A stretch of 64,000 bases of DNA from Polyangium fumosum. GTDB taxonomy: Bacteria > Myxococcota_A > Polyangia > Polyangiales > Polyangiaceae. Numbering within the stretch: the stretch's first letter is position 1; each line of letters opens with the position of its first letter. A program made the position numbers and the translations under genes. The notes under the pieces are model-generated. The model was not told where the DNA came from. It saw nothing but the letters and a program-made list of their open reading frames with translations, and ran no database searches. Location: NCBI RefSeq assembly GCF_005144585.1, contig NZ_SSMQ01000052.1, positions 1-64,000 on the forward strand. The letters are read 5' to 3'. Below, one piece after another: positions 51,984 to 60,965 of the stretch.

Positions 51984-54900
51984 GCAGTCCCTCCACGTGC
52001 CAGCGGTTCAGCAGGAACTCCCAGAACGGTCGACGGCGACCGAGGTGACGTTTCAGCGCGCTCCAGCGATGCGCGACGTCGTCCGGTGTTGTGAATTTCC
52101 ACACGTCAGTGTCGCGAGCTTCCCGGAGGATTTTTCCGAGGAGGCGATCTTGCTCGCGTTGGGGTGCGGTGGCGAGGCGGTGACGGAGCTCACGGACAGG
52201 GATCGGGTCATCCCAGAGGAAATAAGGGATGGCATCGTCCCGGTCGAGATCGGTGGTGAGGGGGATGGCGAGATCGGGGTTGGTAGGGCCGATGGGGATG
52301 GTGGGAGGGGCAGGAGGAGGCGGAGGCTCGGGCTGCAGGACTTCGTTCCCGCATACGTCCAGGAGATCGATGATCTGCGGCAGGCCATTCGCCATGAACC
52401 CTAGCCATCGCCATTCGCGCTCCATGAACGGGCGAGCTGGATCTGCTGAATCCATGAGCCCCAAGCTCGGTTCGCGGTGCAACCAACCGCCCCATACGAC
52501 CTTCGTATCCGTCCGGGAAAGAGCCTCTTCCAACGAGTCCCTACGCACCAGCAGCGCCTCGCTGCGTTCTCCTGATGGCTCGCGCTGGTCAATGTAAACA
52601 GCCAACGTTCTTCGCTGACGATCCTTGAATCGCCATTCTGCACCATCTACCGTTGGAATCGCGTCCACGAGCTCCAGAGCGCGGCGCAGCCAGAAAGCGG
52701 GCATGTAAAGTTCGAACTCCCCGTTCAGTTTGCCGAAGGGATCCGACGCAGATGTACGGAGGTAGGTCCCATGGGCGGTCGTGGCACGGAGATCGACCTT
52801 CGCGGCGTGTTCTGTCTGCTCCGAGATCGTGCCTTCCCTTCCATCAGCCCACGGAGCCCATATGGCCTCCATGGGGTGGATATACGTCCGGCACGCAACA
52901 CTCTCGACGAACTCGCACAGGTCGTGGCGATGCAAGCGTAGACCTAGCGCCTTGTCAGTCCGCAAAGCTGTCGTGGTAGCCGATGAAGTGATCGCCGAAC
53001 CTATCCGGAGCGTAGATTCCGTACGGCTATCGGGTTCGATTGCGGTCACGCAGCAGAACAACGTAACCCATTCCGAGTCTCGCGCCCAATCGGGCGTCCT
53101 GTGACGAGGCAGCAGAATCCATGGCTGGACGTTCGGCTTCGTCGCCCGGCGGATCCAGTCGTTCGCCCTTTCTCGATGACTCTCCAAGGACGATGGGATC
53201 GGTGTCGCGAGGTCCCCCTCGGAAAACTGACTCCAGGACCCGGCTGGAAGCGCTCCAACGATATCGATGATGGGATTCGGCTCCAGATCGGAAACATACG
53301 TGGGATCTGGATGCGTCTTGTACGGGCGGTGACCTCGTCGTCCAGGGACGTGAGCTGCAAGCAAGGCTTGCAGCGCATAGCAACCGGTCCAGACGTATTT
53401 TTCGAGGGTCGTGCTCACTGCGCTGCGGGCACCATGGGTCGCGCTTCGATATCGTTGCAGGATCGCCCTGTCGATGTCCGACACCCCGGCAGACCGACGC
53501 TCGTCATCGTTCCTTTGCGTTTCGATTCCTTGCGCTTGCAGGTAGGCCGCGAGGACACCGAATGCGAATCGCTGCGGACTCAGGTTCGGCAGCCCCGCGC
53601 GTGTCGCATGCGCCGCGAGGAGGTGCGTAGCATTGGGCACCATCTCGCTAGCGTCGTGTCCGCCTGGCCCCACGTGGCGATTGCGAAAGAAAGCATCGAT
53701 TGCGCGAGGTACGGTGTACCAGGCAAGGTCGCCAATGATGGGCGAGATGCCATCATGATCGTCTGCGAGTCGGGCGGCCTGTTCGTCCATACGAATTTCA
53801 CAGGGTATATTTCCGTAAATATGCTGGGCGCGCACGAGCGACGTGGATGCTATGGATTGGCCCATGATGCGTGCCCGCTCGACGATCCCACGGGCGGCGT
53901 GCAGGACAATGAGGTCCACCTGCTGGGGGACATCGGTACGGGCAAGCCAGTGCACGTCGACCCAATTTACAACCTGTTCGATGTTCGGGTCGGTTTTGGC
54001 GAGTATTGTTGCGCCGTAGGCAATCATCGCAACGTCTTCGATCATCTGAGGATCGTTGCTGGCATTGACCAGATCGAGCCATCGGACCAACGCGCAGATG
54101 TCCCGGCTGCCCCAATTCGCTAGCTTGGCACGCGCGCGACGTCGGAACCGGTTGTCCAGGGACGTGAGGCTCCACCCGAGCAGCAGGGGAGGACCATCGG
54201 CTGGGTCATCTGGTCGTAGATCCAGATCTTCGAGCGCTTCGTCACCGAAGCCTTCCCAGGGCTGTTCCGTATCGCCGGGCAGCGCGGAAGGCCCGGACCA
54301 GAAAAGATCACGCCTTGCGGGCAAAAATGGCAAAAGCGCTTCGTGGATGAACCGCGGTCCGAAAGGGTGCTCCGGATCCCGTGCCACAGGAATGGTCAGT
54401 TCTTTCAGGACACGCCGACACGACGGCATGCTCGCCGTCAGTCGTTCGAGCACCCACGGTCGATACCGCTGCGCGCTCACCTCGTTTATCGCGGCGATCG
54501 CTCGTAATTCGAGCCGTTCGACCTCCTCCGTGGAGAACACGTCCTGAAACACGCCCGATTCGATCAGGCTAACCCCCTCGTCGGCGAGCAGAATGGCCGC
54601 CTGGGTGGCTGCATCGGGCCGCCTTCGGAGCAAGGCCGATATTCCGCGTGGAACGGCCCGATGGGGATTCGTGAGCGAAGATTCGAGCCCTGCGCACACA
54701 GCCCTTGCGACGAAGTGATCCGTCAAGGGGTCGTAGGCGGGTTCGACATACGTACAGGTTGGCGCCAGTGGATCGTGCCGAAAATCCTCGATGAGGAGCA
54801 AGCCATGGCTGGCAGCTTGGTCCAGGACGCTCGACCACATCTTGGAGTCCATCGACGGCAGCGCCGCGCTAGCCAGCTGTACGGCTTCTTCGTAAGGAAT

Positions 54901-56733
54901 GCGCCCACGTGCGAGCGTGGCCTTTGTGATCACCTGAAGCGCAGCGCGGAGCGGTGCTTGATGAGGACCGAATCCACACGTGTCGCGGATCGCATCCTCC
55001 GCGAGGTCAAGCTTCTCCGCAAGGAGCCGAGGCAAGGAGAGGCTTCGTCGATCTGCACCCCACGCGGGATCCTCCCTCTTCAGATCGCAATAGAGGCGAA
55101 CGCTCAGGGGCTCGCGCAGCGCCCAACGGAGTCGCCGATCGGGGAGGGGCAAATGGTAGAAATGACAATACGTTTCGAGGAGCTGGCCGACCTCTTGTTC
55201 GTGCGCCCGCAGGTCGACGCGGGCATACCGATCACGACGGACTTGTCCAAGAATGGCCTCCGCGCTCGTGCTGCGGAGCGTGACCGCCACCCGGAGCCGT
55301 GGGTGCTCGGGGAGGTCGGTGGCAAGGTCACGCAGCACCTCGGCCCAGCGGCGATGGTGGCCCGTTTCTTCGATACCGTCGATTGCCAGCAAGAAGCAGG
55401 TCGGCTCCCGTTCGAGCTCGCCCTCGGAGGAGCTTGCCGTCGCTGCGTGTGCCCGACGAACATCCGCTCGAATCGCGGTTGCCTGCATCGCCGCTAGAAT
55501 TTCACGCAAGGATGCGTTCGGTCGATCCAGCGCGTCGCGAAGGATTTCGGCCAAGCCTTTTTCGATCGTGCAATCTCGTCCACGAAGGAGGAGCGCCGGG
55601 CGTCCCGCCTTCATATGATGCTCGACCGCATGCGTAAGCCCGTGCGTCTTGCCGGTTCCGGGCGGTCCCACATACGCGACGAAGCGGCGCGCCTGCTGCC
55701 ACTCGTTCCAGAACTCCCGCAACCGGTCCGCGGTGCTACGTTCGAGGCTTCGAGACAACTGTTTCAGGATGTATTGCGTGGGGGAATATCGCTTCTGGTC
55801 CAGGTCCTGAAGTGCTCGCTGGAGCGTTTGCAGCGCGCGATACGTCCTCTCGAGATCAACCGGCCAGTCGCTTAGGATCGGCTGGCCTTGGCGGACCGCG
55901 AGTGCCAGTGTCCTCCCAGCGTTCTCCAGGCCGTCGAGAGCGGCCAGCGACGCGCGCAGCTCTTCCAGCGCATCCCCTCGCTGCCGCCACCCTGGGTAAC
56001 GCGGCAAGTGCGCAACGAGAAGTTGCGTCTGTCGCAGATCGTCGAGTGCCCCGCCCAGGTTCACCAGAAGGACCTGCCGAGCTACGGCAGACCCCATCCG
56101 AAGATCGAGGTCCCGCTCCAGTTCCATCCGCGTGTGCAGGTGAGGTAGATATCGTAAGCGGAGCCAGCCGTCCTTCGCGCGCCGGAAGTGCTGGTCGAGG
56201 TCCGCCCACGTGAACACGCTCCCCCTGAACCAGTACGCGTGGATGCCCTCGTTCTCCGGTTCAGCGAGCTCCCGTTCAAGGCGCCCGCCATCCCAGAGCT
56301 CGACCCGCGTGCCTGACGCCCTGCGTTTCGCCTCGGCGACCCATGCATCCCAGCGGTCACGCTCGCTACGCCGCGTACCTCTCCGCTTGTCCCCGAGCTT
56401 CCGCGGGAGCGCCACGAGGTAGCGAACGAGACGCGGATGGTTCTGCCTCGCCGCCTGGAACGACTTGTCGATCTGCTTGACTTGTGTATCGGTCAGCGAA
56501 TTCGGGAACCACTTCGCCTGCACGCCGACCACGTCCGGCTCCGACGCGCCTGCCTTGCGCACGAGCGCGTACGCTTCGACGCCCCCGTCGCCCCCGTCCC
56601 CGTTGACGAGCCGTACCTGGAGCAGGTCACGCCCGTACTCGCGCCGGCAGAGCTGTTCGAAGAGCTGGCACACGAACGCTTCGAACGTCTCGCGTTTGTC
56701 CTCGCCGTGCGTGTCGAACCGCTCCCAGTCCAT
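51964..56733 (-). CDS. large nuclease-STAND NTPase, likely antiviral sensor/effector, 1589 aa
   Basis: Residues 1 to 170 look like a Mrr-like PD-(D/E)xK nuclease: TFEAFVCQLFEQLCRREYG, then Asp49 and Glu53 in GDGGDGGVEAY and Gln72/Lys74 in VVGVQAKWF. After a helical linker comes an NTPase with Walker A YVGPPGTGKTHG (near 355) and Walker B FLLAIDGIEET (near 449), followed by AVTLRSTSAE and winged-helix-like sequence as in STAND ATPases. The 900-residue C-terminal part, with helical and strand-rich segments, would be the sensor. This order (nuclease, STAND core, long sensor) matches antiviral Avs-type proteins; which subtype is unclear. ATG 56733 heads the cassette, 89 bases inside the right repeat. 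Confidence 0.8.
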   Translation of the reverse strand: MDWERFDTHGEDKRETFEAFVCQLFEQLCRREYGRDLLQVRLVNGDGGDGGVEAYALVRKAGASEPDVVGVQAKWFPNSLTDTQVKQIDKSFQAARQNHPRLVRYLVALPRKLGDKRRGTRRSERDRWDAWVAEAKRRASGTRVELWDGGRLERELAEPENEGIHAYWFRGSVFTWADLDQHFRRAKDGWLRLRYLPHLHTRMELERDLDLRMGSAVARQVLLVNLGGALDDLRQTQLLVAHLPRYPGWRQRGDALEELRASLAALDGLENAGRTLALAVRQGQPILSDWPVDLERTYRALQTLQRALQDLDQKRYSPTQYILKQLSRSLERSTADRLREFWNEWQQARRFVAYVGPPGTGKTHGLTHAVEHHMKAGRPALLLRGRDCTIEKGLAEILRDALDRPNASLREILAAMQATAIRADVRRAHAATASSSEGELEREPTCFLLAIDGIEETGHHRRWAEVLRDLATDLPEHPRLRVAVTLRSTSAEAILGQVRRDRYARVDLRAHEQEVGQLLETYCHFYHLPLPDRRLRWALREPLSVRLYCDLKREDPAWGADRRSLSLPRLLAEKLDLAEDAIRDTCGFGPHQAPLRAALQVITKATLARGRIPYEEAVQLASAALPSMDSKMWSSVLDQAASHGLLLIEDFRHDPLAPTCTYVEPAYDPLTDHFVARAVCAGLESSLTNPHRAVPRGISALLRRRPDAATQAAILLADEGVSLIESGVFQDVFSTEEVERLELRAIAAINEVSAQRYRPWVLERLTASMPSCRRVLKELTIPVARDPEHPFGPRFIHEALLPFLPARRDLFWSGPSALPGDTEQPWEGFGDEALEDLDLRPDDPADGPPLLLGWSLTSLDNRFRRRARAKLANWGSRDICALVRWLDLVNASNDPQMIEDVAMIAYGATILAKTDPNIEQVVNWVDVHWLARTDVPQQVDLIVLHAARGIVERARIMGQSIASTSLVRAQHIYGNIPCEIRMDEQAARLADDHDGISPIIGDLAWYTVPRAIDAFFRNRHVGPGGHDASEMVPNATHLLAAHATRAGLPNLSPQRFAFGVLAAYLQAQGIETQRNDDERRSAGVSDIDRAILQRYRSATHGARSAVSTTLEKYVWTGCYALQALLAAHVPGRRGHRPYKTHPDPTYVSDLEPNPIIDIVGALPAGSWSQFSEGDLATPIPSSLESHRERANDWIRRATKPNVQPWILLPRHRTPDWARDSEWVTLFCCVTAIEPDSRTESTLRIGSAITSSATTTALRTDKALGLRLHRHDLCEFVESVACRTYIHPMEAIWAPWADGREGTISEQTEHAAKVDLRATTAHGTYLRTSASDPFGKLNGEFELYMPAFWLRRALELVDAIPTVDGAEWRFKDRQRRTLAVYIDQREPSGERSEALLVRRDSLEEALSRTDTKVVWGGWLHREPSLGLMDSADPARPFMEREWRWLGFMANGLPQIIDLLDVCGNEVLQPEPPPPPAPPTIPIGPTNPDLAIPLTTDLDRDDAIPYFLWDDPIPVRELRHRLATAPQREQDRLLGKILREARDTDVWKFTTPDDVAHRWSALKRHLGRRRPFWEFLLNRWHVEGLLAEKPA

Positions 56734-56822
56734 GGCTGCTCACCAAGAACATGCCGCGTCACCGCTCTGAGGTGCAAGGGCGACCCTGTTTCCCGCTCGT
56801 GCCCGCTTTTCTACGGGGCCCG

Positions 56823-56898
56823 TCGGGCGAGCCGATGACGGACGCCGAGATCAAGTCGATCGCTGCTTGGATCCAGGCCGGGTCGAAGCTCGAGTAGG
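56823..56898. repeat. 76-bp direct repeat, copy 2
   Basis: Identical to 51219..51294 but detached from any lipoprotein gene. It overlaps the last codons of the HAD-hydrolase gene on the other strand, whose tail TRASTRPGSKQRST is therefore the antisense of the lipoprotein end. Confidence 0.95.
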
Positions 56899-57606
56899 CA
56901 CACGCTCGGCGACGGCGGTCAGCCCGAACTCGACGAGCACCCGCCGCACCTCGCTTGCGTCCTTCGCGACGCGCGCCCGCTCGCCGAGCGCGCGCTTCGG
57001 ATCTCCGCGGAACCACACCGCGCGCATCCCCGCGCCGAGCGCGCCTTCCACGTCGGCGGCGAGCGAGTCGCCGACGTGCACGACCTGCGTGAGCGGCCGG
57101 CCGAGCCGCTCGGCGGTCCAGGTGAAGATCGCGCGGTCGGGTTTGTCCATCCCGAGCCGGCCGCTGTCAGCGATCACGAGGAACCGATCGTCCCATCCGA
57201 GCTCTGCGACGAGCTCGGCGAGCCGGCCCTCGGAGTTCGAGATGATGCCCACGGGCACGCCTGCGTCGGAGAGATCCTCCGCGAGCTCCAGCATGCCGGG
57301 GATCGGGCGCCGCCAGAGGTTCTTCCGGGGCTGCTCGGACCAGAGGAAATCCACGGCGCCCGTGAGCGCCTCCTCGTCGAGCGGAGAAGAGGCGGCGCGC
57401 TGGAGCAGCGCGCGCATGAAGACCTTCCAGGGATGACCGCCGAGGCCGCGATGGATGGCGTCATCGTAGACGCGCCATGCGTCGGGGAGGGCGGCTTCGA
57501 TTCGTTGGGGGTCGAACGTTAGGCTCTGCTCGGCGAGGCGCGCGACCGTGAGGTCCGCGTCGAGGGCGGCGAGGGTCTGTCCGAAGTCGAAGGTGACGGC
57601 ATGCAT
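56851..57606 (-). CDS. HAD-superfamily hydrolase, 251 aa
   Basis: Motif I is VTFDFGQTLA at the N terminus (Asp6; the usual second Asp is Gly, as in the FDFGxTL subgroup), motif II is VGIISNSEGRLAELVAELGW, motif III lies near GMDKPDRAIFTWTAERLG, and motif IV is VHVGDSLAADVEGALGAGMR. A helical cap lies between motifs I and II, so it is a class I, haloacid-dehalogenase-like phosphatase of unknown substrate. ATG 57606 begins right at motif I. The final dozen codons lie in the 76-bp repeat, which before the insertion would have overlapped the lipoprotein gene end. Confidence 0.88.
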   Translation of the reverse strand: MHAVTFDFGQTLAALDADLTVARLAEQSLTFDPQRIEAALPDAWRVYDDAIHRGLGGHPWKVFMRALLQRAASSPLDEEALTGAVDFLWSEQPRKNLWRRPIPGMLELAEDLSDAGVPVGIISNSEGRLAELVAELGWDDRFLVIADSGRLGMDKPDRAIFTWTAERLGRPLTQVVHVGDSLAADVEGALGAGMRAVWFRGDPKRALGERARVAKDASEVRRVLVEFGLTAVAERVPTRASTRPGSKQRST

Positions 57607-57659
57607 GGCGCAGGCTCCGTTAGCACGGAGCGGAGGCACTTGGGGGATTCGTTGCTGCG

Positions 57660-59456
57660 TCAGGCGTCTTGCGCGCCCTCGTACATGCCGTCGATTTCGC
57701 TGGCGTAGTTGTCGTACACCACGCGGCGCTTGAGCTTCAGGGTGGGCGTGAGCTCACCTCGCTCGATGGTGAAGGGGCGGTCGAGGATGTGAAATTTCTT
57801 CACGGTCTCCACGCGAGCGAGCGTGGCGTTCACACGGTCGACCGCCTGCTGGACCGCGGCCACCACGGTGGGGTCGTCGCGGAGCTTCGCCGGATCTGCC
57901 CCGGGTGCGCCCGCGATCTCGCCTGCGGCGGCCGGATCGATCACCACGAGCGCCGTGAGGAACTTGCGCCGGTCGCCGATGACCACGGCCTCGGCGATGG
58001 GCGGGTGGTTTTTCAGGGCTGCCTCGATGTTCTTCGGGGCGATATTTTTTCCGCCGGCCGTGATGATGATTTCCTTCTTGCGGCCCGTGATCGACAAGAA
58101 CCCGTCCTTGTCGAACTGCCCGAGGTCCCCCGAGTGCAGCCAGCCGTCCTGGAGCGTGTCGGCCGTCGCTTGTGCCTCTTTGTAGTAGCCGAGGAACACG
58201 TTCGGGCCCTTCACCAGGATCTCCCCGTCCTCGGCGATCCTCACGTCGATGCCTTCAATGCGCGTGCCGACCGCGCCGAGCTTCATGTCGTTCGCCAGGT
58301 TGAACGTGGTCGGGCCCGTGTCCTCGCTCTGGCCGTAGACCTCGGAGACGAGGATGTCGAGGCTCGCGAAGAACGCGAGGATCTCCTTCGACACGGGCGC
58401 GGCGCCGCACACGCACGTGCGCGCGCGTGACAGGCCGATCGCCGCCTTCAGCTTCGCGAACACGAGCTTCTGCGCGAGCTTGTACTGGAGCCCGAGCGCG
58501 CCCGAGGGCTCTCCGCCGCGCATCTTCACCGCCGTCGCCTCACGCGCGATGTCCATCGCCCACGTGACGAGCGCCTTCTTCGCGCCCTTGGCTTCCTTCA
58601 GCTTGCCCTGGACGCCCGCGTGGAACTTCTCCCAGATGCGCGGCACGCCGAAGAAGAGCGTCGGCTGCACCTCTTTGAGGTTGTCCGGCACCTTCTCGAT
58701 GCTCTCGGCGAAGTAGGCCGATCCGCCCATCGTGATGCAGCCGTGGATGGTGAACATCTGCTCCGCGATGTGCGAGAGCGGCAGGTACGAGAGCACGCAG
58801 TCCTGCGCGGTGCCGCCGACGAGCCGCTGCGCCGTGTCCGCGGTCCACGCGAGGTTCTGGTGCGAGAGCATCACGCCCTTCGGCGGGCCCGTCGTGCCCG
58901 ACGTGTAGATCAACGTCGCGAGTCCCTGCGGTTCGAGCGCGGCGATGCGCGCGAAAAACGCTTCGTCGGTGACGTCCTTCCCCTTGTCGAGGAACTGCTC
59001 GTACGAGGACACGATCGGATGATCGATGCGGGGCGCGCCTCGCATCGTGACGACGTGCTTGAGGTGCGGCAGCTCGCCCAGCATCTTCTCGATCTTCGCC
59101 CACTGCCCGGCGTCCTCGACGAGGACGATCTGGCTCTCGGCGTGGTGGACGATGTACGCGACCTCCTCGGGCGAACACGTCGTGTAGATGCCGGCGGGCG
59201 CGCCGCCCGCGGCCATGGCCGCGACGTTGAAGGCGACCCACTCGGAGCGGTTGAAGCCGAGGAGGCACACGGTGAAGCCCGGCGCCTGGCCGAGCGCGAT
59301 CATCGCCTTGCCCAGGCGCTTCACCTCGTCCGCGAGCTCCCGATAGCTCTTCGGTCGGTAGACGCCGCCCGATTTGATGTGGTGGGCCGGCGCGTCGGGC
59401 CTGCGTTCTGCTTGCTTGAAGAGCCGGGAAGGGATGGTCTCGTTCGGCATAGACAT
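57660..59456 (-). CDS. long-chain acyl-CoA synthetase (AMP-forming), 598 aa
   Basis: It activates fatty acids to acyl-CoA through an acyl-AMP. The AMP-binding signature YTSGTTGPPKGVMLSH, the VYGQSEDTGPTTFN block, GDLGQFDKDGFLSITGRKKE (A8 hinge) and the C-terminal Lys region TPTLKLKRRVV are all present in order. Length is normal for bacterial FadD-type and long-chain synthetases. ATG 59456 or 59450 can start it. The gene stands alone, facing left after a 68-base gap from the anchored-protein gene. Confidence 0.94.
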   Translation of the reverse strand: MSMPNETIPSRLFKQAERRPDAPAHHIKSGGVYRPKSYRELADEVKRLGKAMIALGQAPGFTVCLLGFNRSEWVAFNVAAMAAGGAPAGIYTTCSPEEVAYIVHHAESQIVLVEDAGQWAKIEKMLGELPHLKHVVTMRGAPRIDHPIVSSYEQFLDKGKDVTDEAFFARIAALEPQGLATLIYTSGTTGPPKGVMLSHQNLAWTADTAQRLVGGTAQDCVLSYLPLSHIAEQMFTIHGCITMGGSAYFAESIEKVPDNLKEVQPTLFFGVPRIWEKFHAGVQGKLKEAKGAKKALVTWAMDIAREATAVKMRGGEPSGALGLQYKLAQKLVFAKLKAAIGLSRARTCVCGAAPVSKEILAFFASLDILVSEVYGQSEDTGPTTFNLANDMKLGAVGTRIEGIDVRIAEDGEILVKGPNVFLGYYKEAQATADTLQDGWLHSGDLGQFDKDGFLSITGRKKEIIITAGGKNIAPKNIEAALKNHPPIAEAVVIGDRRKFLTALVVIDPAAAGEIAGAPGADPAKLRDDPTVVAAVQQAVDRVNATLARVETVKKFHILDRPFTIERGELTPTLKLKRRVVYDNYASEIDGMYEGAQDA

Positions 59457-59524
59457 GGCTGCGCCGAGTGTAATCGAGCGGCGCGCCGTTCGTTGCACTG
59501 GAAAAACGGACGGCGCCGTAAGAT

Positions 59525-60637
59525 TCAGCGCGGCTTCAGCGCCGGAGCCGGCGGGGGCGTCGACCCCTCCGACGAAGCAGACGGCGGCGGCGGCCTCGGC
59601 GGCGCCGGGGCCAGCGGCTCTTCCTCGACCGGACCTCTTTGCCGCGCTGCCGCGGCGCGCAACGCGATCACGCGCGTCACGAGCTCGGTCGCCTCGTCCG
59701 TCGACATGTCCACGCGCGCCGAAATGCGCGGGCCCTCCGCGCCGATCTGCAGCCGTTCGAGGATCGGCCCGAGGCCCATCAGGCGCACGAGCGGATCGCC
59801 CGACTGCGCAGTCCGTTTGCCCTCGAAAATTCGCGCCAGATCGGCACACGGGGCCGCCGCGTCGCAGGCCACCACTCCGGACAAACCCACGCGCTCGCCG
59901 ATCGTCACCGAGAGCCCCAGGCCCACGACCGACGCCGCCGGCGAGCCCTGCGCCCCGCTCAGCGCGATCTCTTCGAGCAACGTGCGCCGCTGCTCCGGCG
60001 TGAGCACCACCGTCACGCGCAGCGCACCCGGGCCCGCCTCCGCCGCGAGCTTCGTGTGGTCCCCGTCGGCGCGCGCGCTCGGCACGCGGCCCTCCGCCGC
60101 GTCGATCATCGCGCGCAGGTAGCTGCCCGCGCCGAGCAGGATGGGCCCGCCCTCGCGCACGGCGATCTCCGCGCCGCTCGTCGACTGGCTCGCGTCGCGC
60201 ACCGTGCGAAACGCGCCGATCGGGTTCACCACCGAGCGGCCGCCGCGGGCCTCGATCACCTTGCTCGCGCAGGCGAGCAGCGCGTCCGGGTCGATGGCGC
60301 CCGAGGCGACGAGGCCGAAGTCGCCGTCGCCGCCGGAGGAGGGCACGGCCACGCCGAGCTCCGTGAGGCCGGCCATGGGATCAAAGCCGCAGACGTCGCG
60401 GACCTTACCGAGCCCGGGGATCTCGCGGGTCTCGGAGAGCAGGGGCGCGAAGGCGTCCGAGCGTCGCAGCGCGCCGAGGTCGGCCGTGGCGACGAGGAGC
60501 GCGCCTTCGGGGATCGCGTCGAGCGTCGCGGGCAGCGGTCGCGCCATCTCGCGTCGTTGCCAGACCCAGGCGACGGCCGCGACGACCACCACCGCGGCGG
60601 CCGCGAACACGAGGGCGTTGCGCGTGCGCGTCTGCAC
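59525..60637 (-). CDS. membrane-anchored protein with large exported domain, 370 aa
   Basis: The start is GTG 60637. One N-terminal helix (ALVFAAAAVVVVAAVAWVW) anchors an exported domain whose beginning (LPATLDAIPEGALLVATADL) and repeated strand/helix segments recall DUF3352-like or solute-associated proteins, without a firm match. The C terminus is Pro/Ser-rich. It lies 22 bases after the TatA-like small gene in the same direction. Function unknown. Confidence 0.65.
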   Translation of the reverse strand: MQTRTRNALVFAAAAVVVVAAVAWVWQRREMARPLPATLDAIPEGALLVATADLGALRRSDAFAPLLSETREIPGLGKVRDVCGFDPMAGLTELGVAVPSSGGDGDFGLVASGAIDPDALLACASKVIEARGGRSVVNPIGAFRTVRDASQSTSGAEIAVREGGPILLGAGSYLRAMIDAAEGRVPSARADGDHTKLAAEAGPGALRVTVVLTPEQRRTLLEEIALSGAQGSPAASVVGLGLSVTIGERVGLSGVVACDAAAPCADLARIFEGKRTAQSGDPLVRLMGLGPILERLQIGAEGPRISARVDMSTDEATELVTRVIALRAAAARQRGPVEEEPLAPAPPRPPPPSASSEGSTPPPAPALKPR

Positions 60638-60659
60638 GGGCCGAGCCCTACCACGTTTT

Positions 60660-60821
60660 TCAGCCCGCGCCCTCGGAGCGGCTTGCCTTTCCGCTTCCCT
60701 TCTTCCGCTCGAAGAGCCCGCCGATCGCCTCGCCGATCCGCGGGACGACCGAGTGGATGACGACGAGCCCGACCAGAAAGGCCACCAGCGCGAGCTCTCG
60801 GGGGGTGCCGAAGGCGGACAT
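60660..60821 (-). CDS. small TatA-like single-helix protein, 53 aa
   Basis: ATG 60821 opens MSAFGTPRELALVAFLVGLV, a hydrophobic helix followed by VVPRIGEAIGGLFERKKGSG, an amphipathic charged tail. This is the size and layout of TatA/TatE-type proteins, although the usual FGPxxLP hinge is altered. It could be a minor Tat subunit or simply a small membrane peptide. It is probably co-transcribed with the anchored protein gene. Confidence 0.5.
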   Translation of the reverse strand: MSAFGTPRELALVAFLVGLVVIHSVVPRIGEAIGGLFERKKGSGKASRSEGAG

Positions 60822-60965
60822 GCGCTGGATTCTTACCACCAGAAAGGTGAACGCATCGGTCCAAATGTTGGAACGAACGCCGCCTTGGACGTAGGAAAGG
60901 AAGACCCGAGGGCGCACGCGTTGACAGCCAGGTGCCTCGGGTCGAAGGATCACGCCGTGCCCGCG

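Larger units (their letters stand above)
51295..56822. mobile_element. inserted two-gene defence-type cassette, 5.5 kb
   Basis: The segment is bounded by perfect 76-bp direct repeats equal to the 3' end of the lipoprotein gene, has less GC-skewed codon use than its neighbours, and holds only the nuclease-STAND gene and the AbiEii-like gene. Removing one repeat copy plus the insert restores a simple lipoprotein / HAD-hydrolase junction. No integrase or transposase is inside, so the mobilising enzyme is unknown. Confidence 0.75.

Noticed and set aside
51219-56898. Transposon insertion with target-site duplication
   Set aside because: The repeat is 76 bp, far longer than known target duplications, and there is no transposase or terminal inverted repeat.
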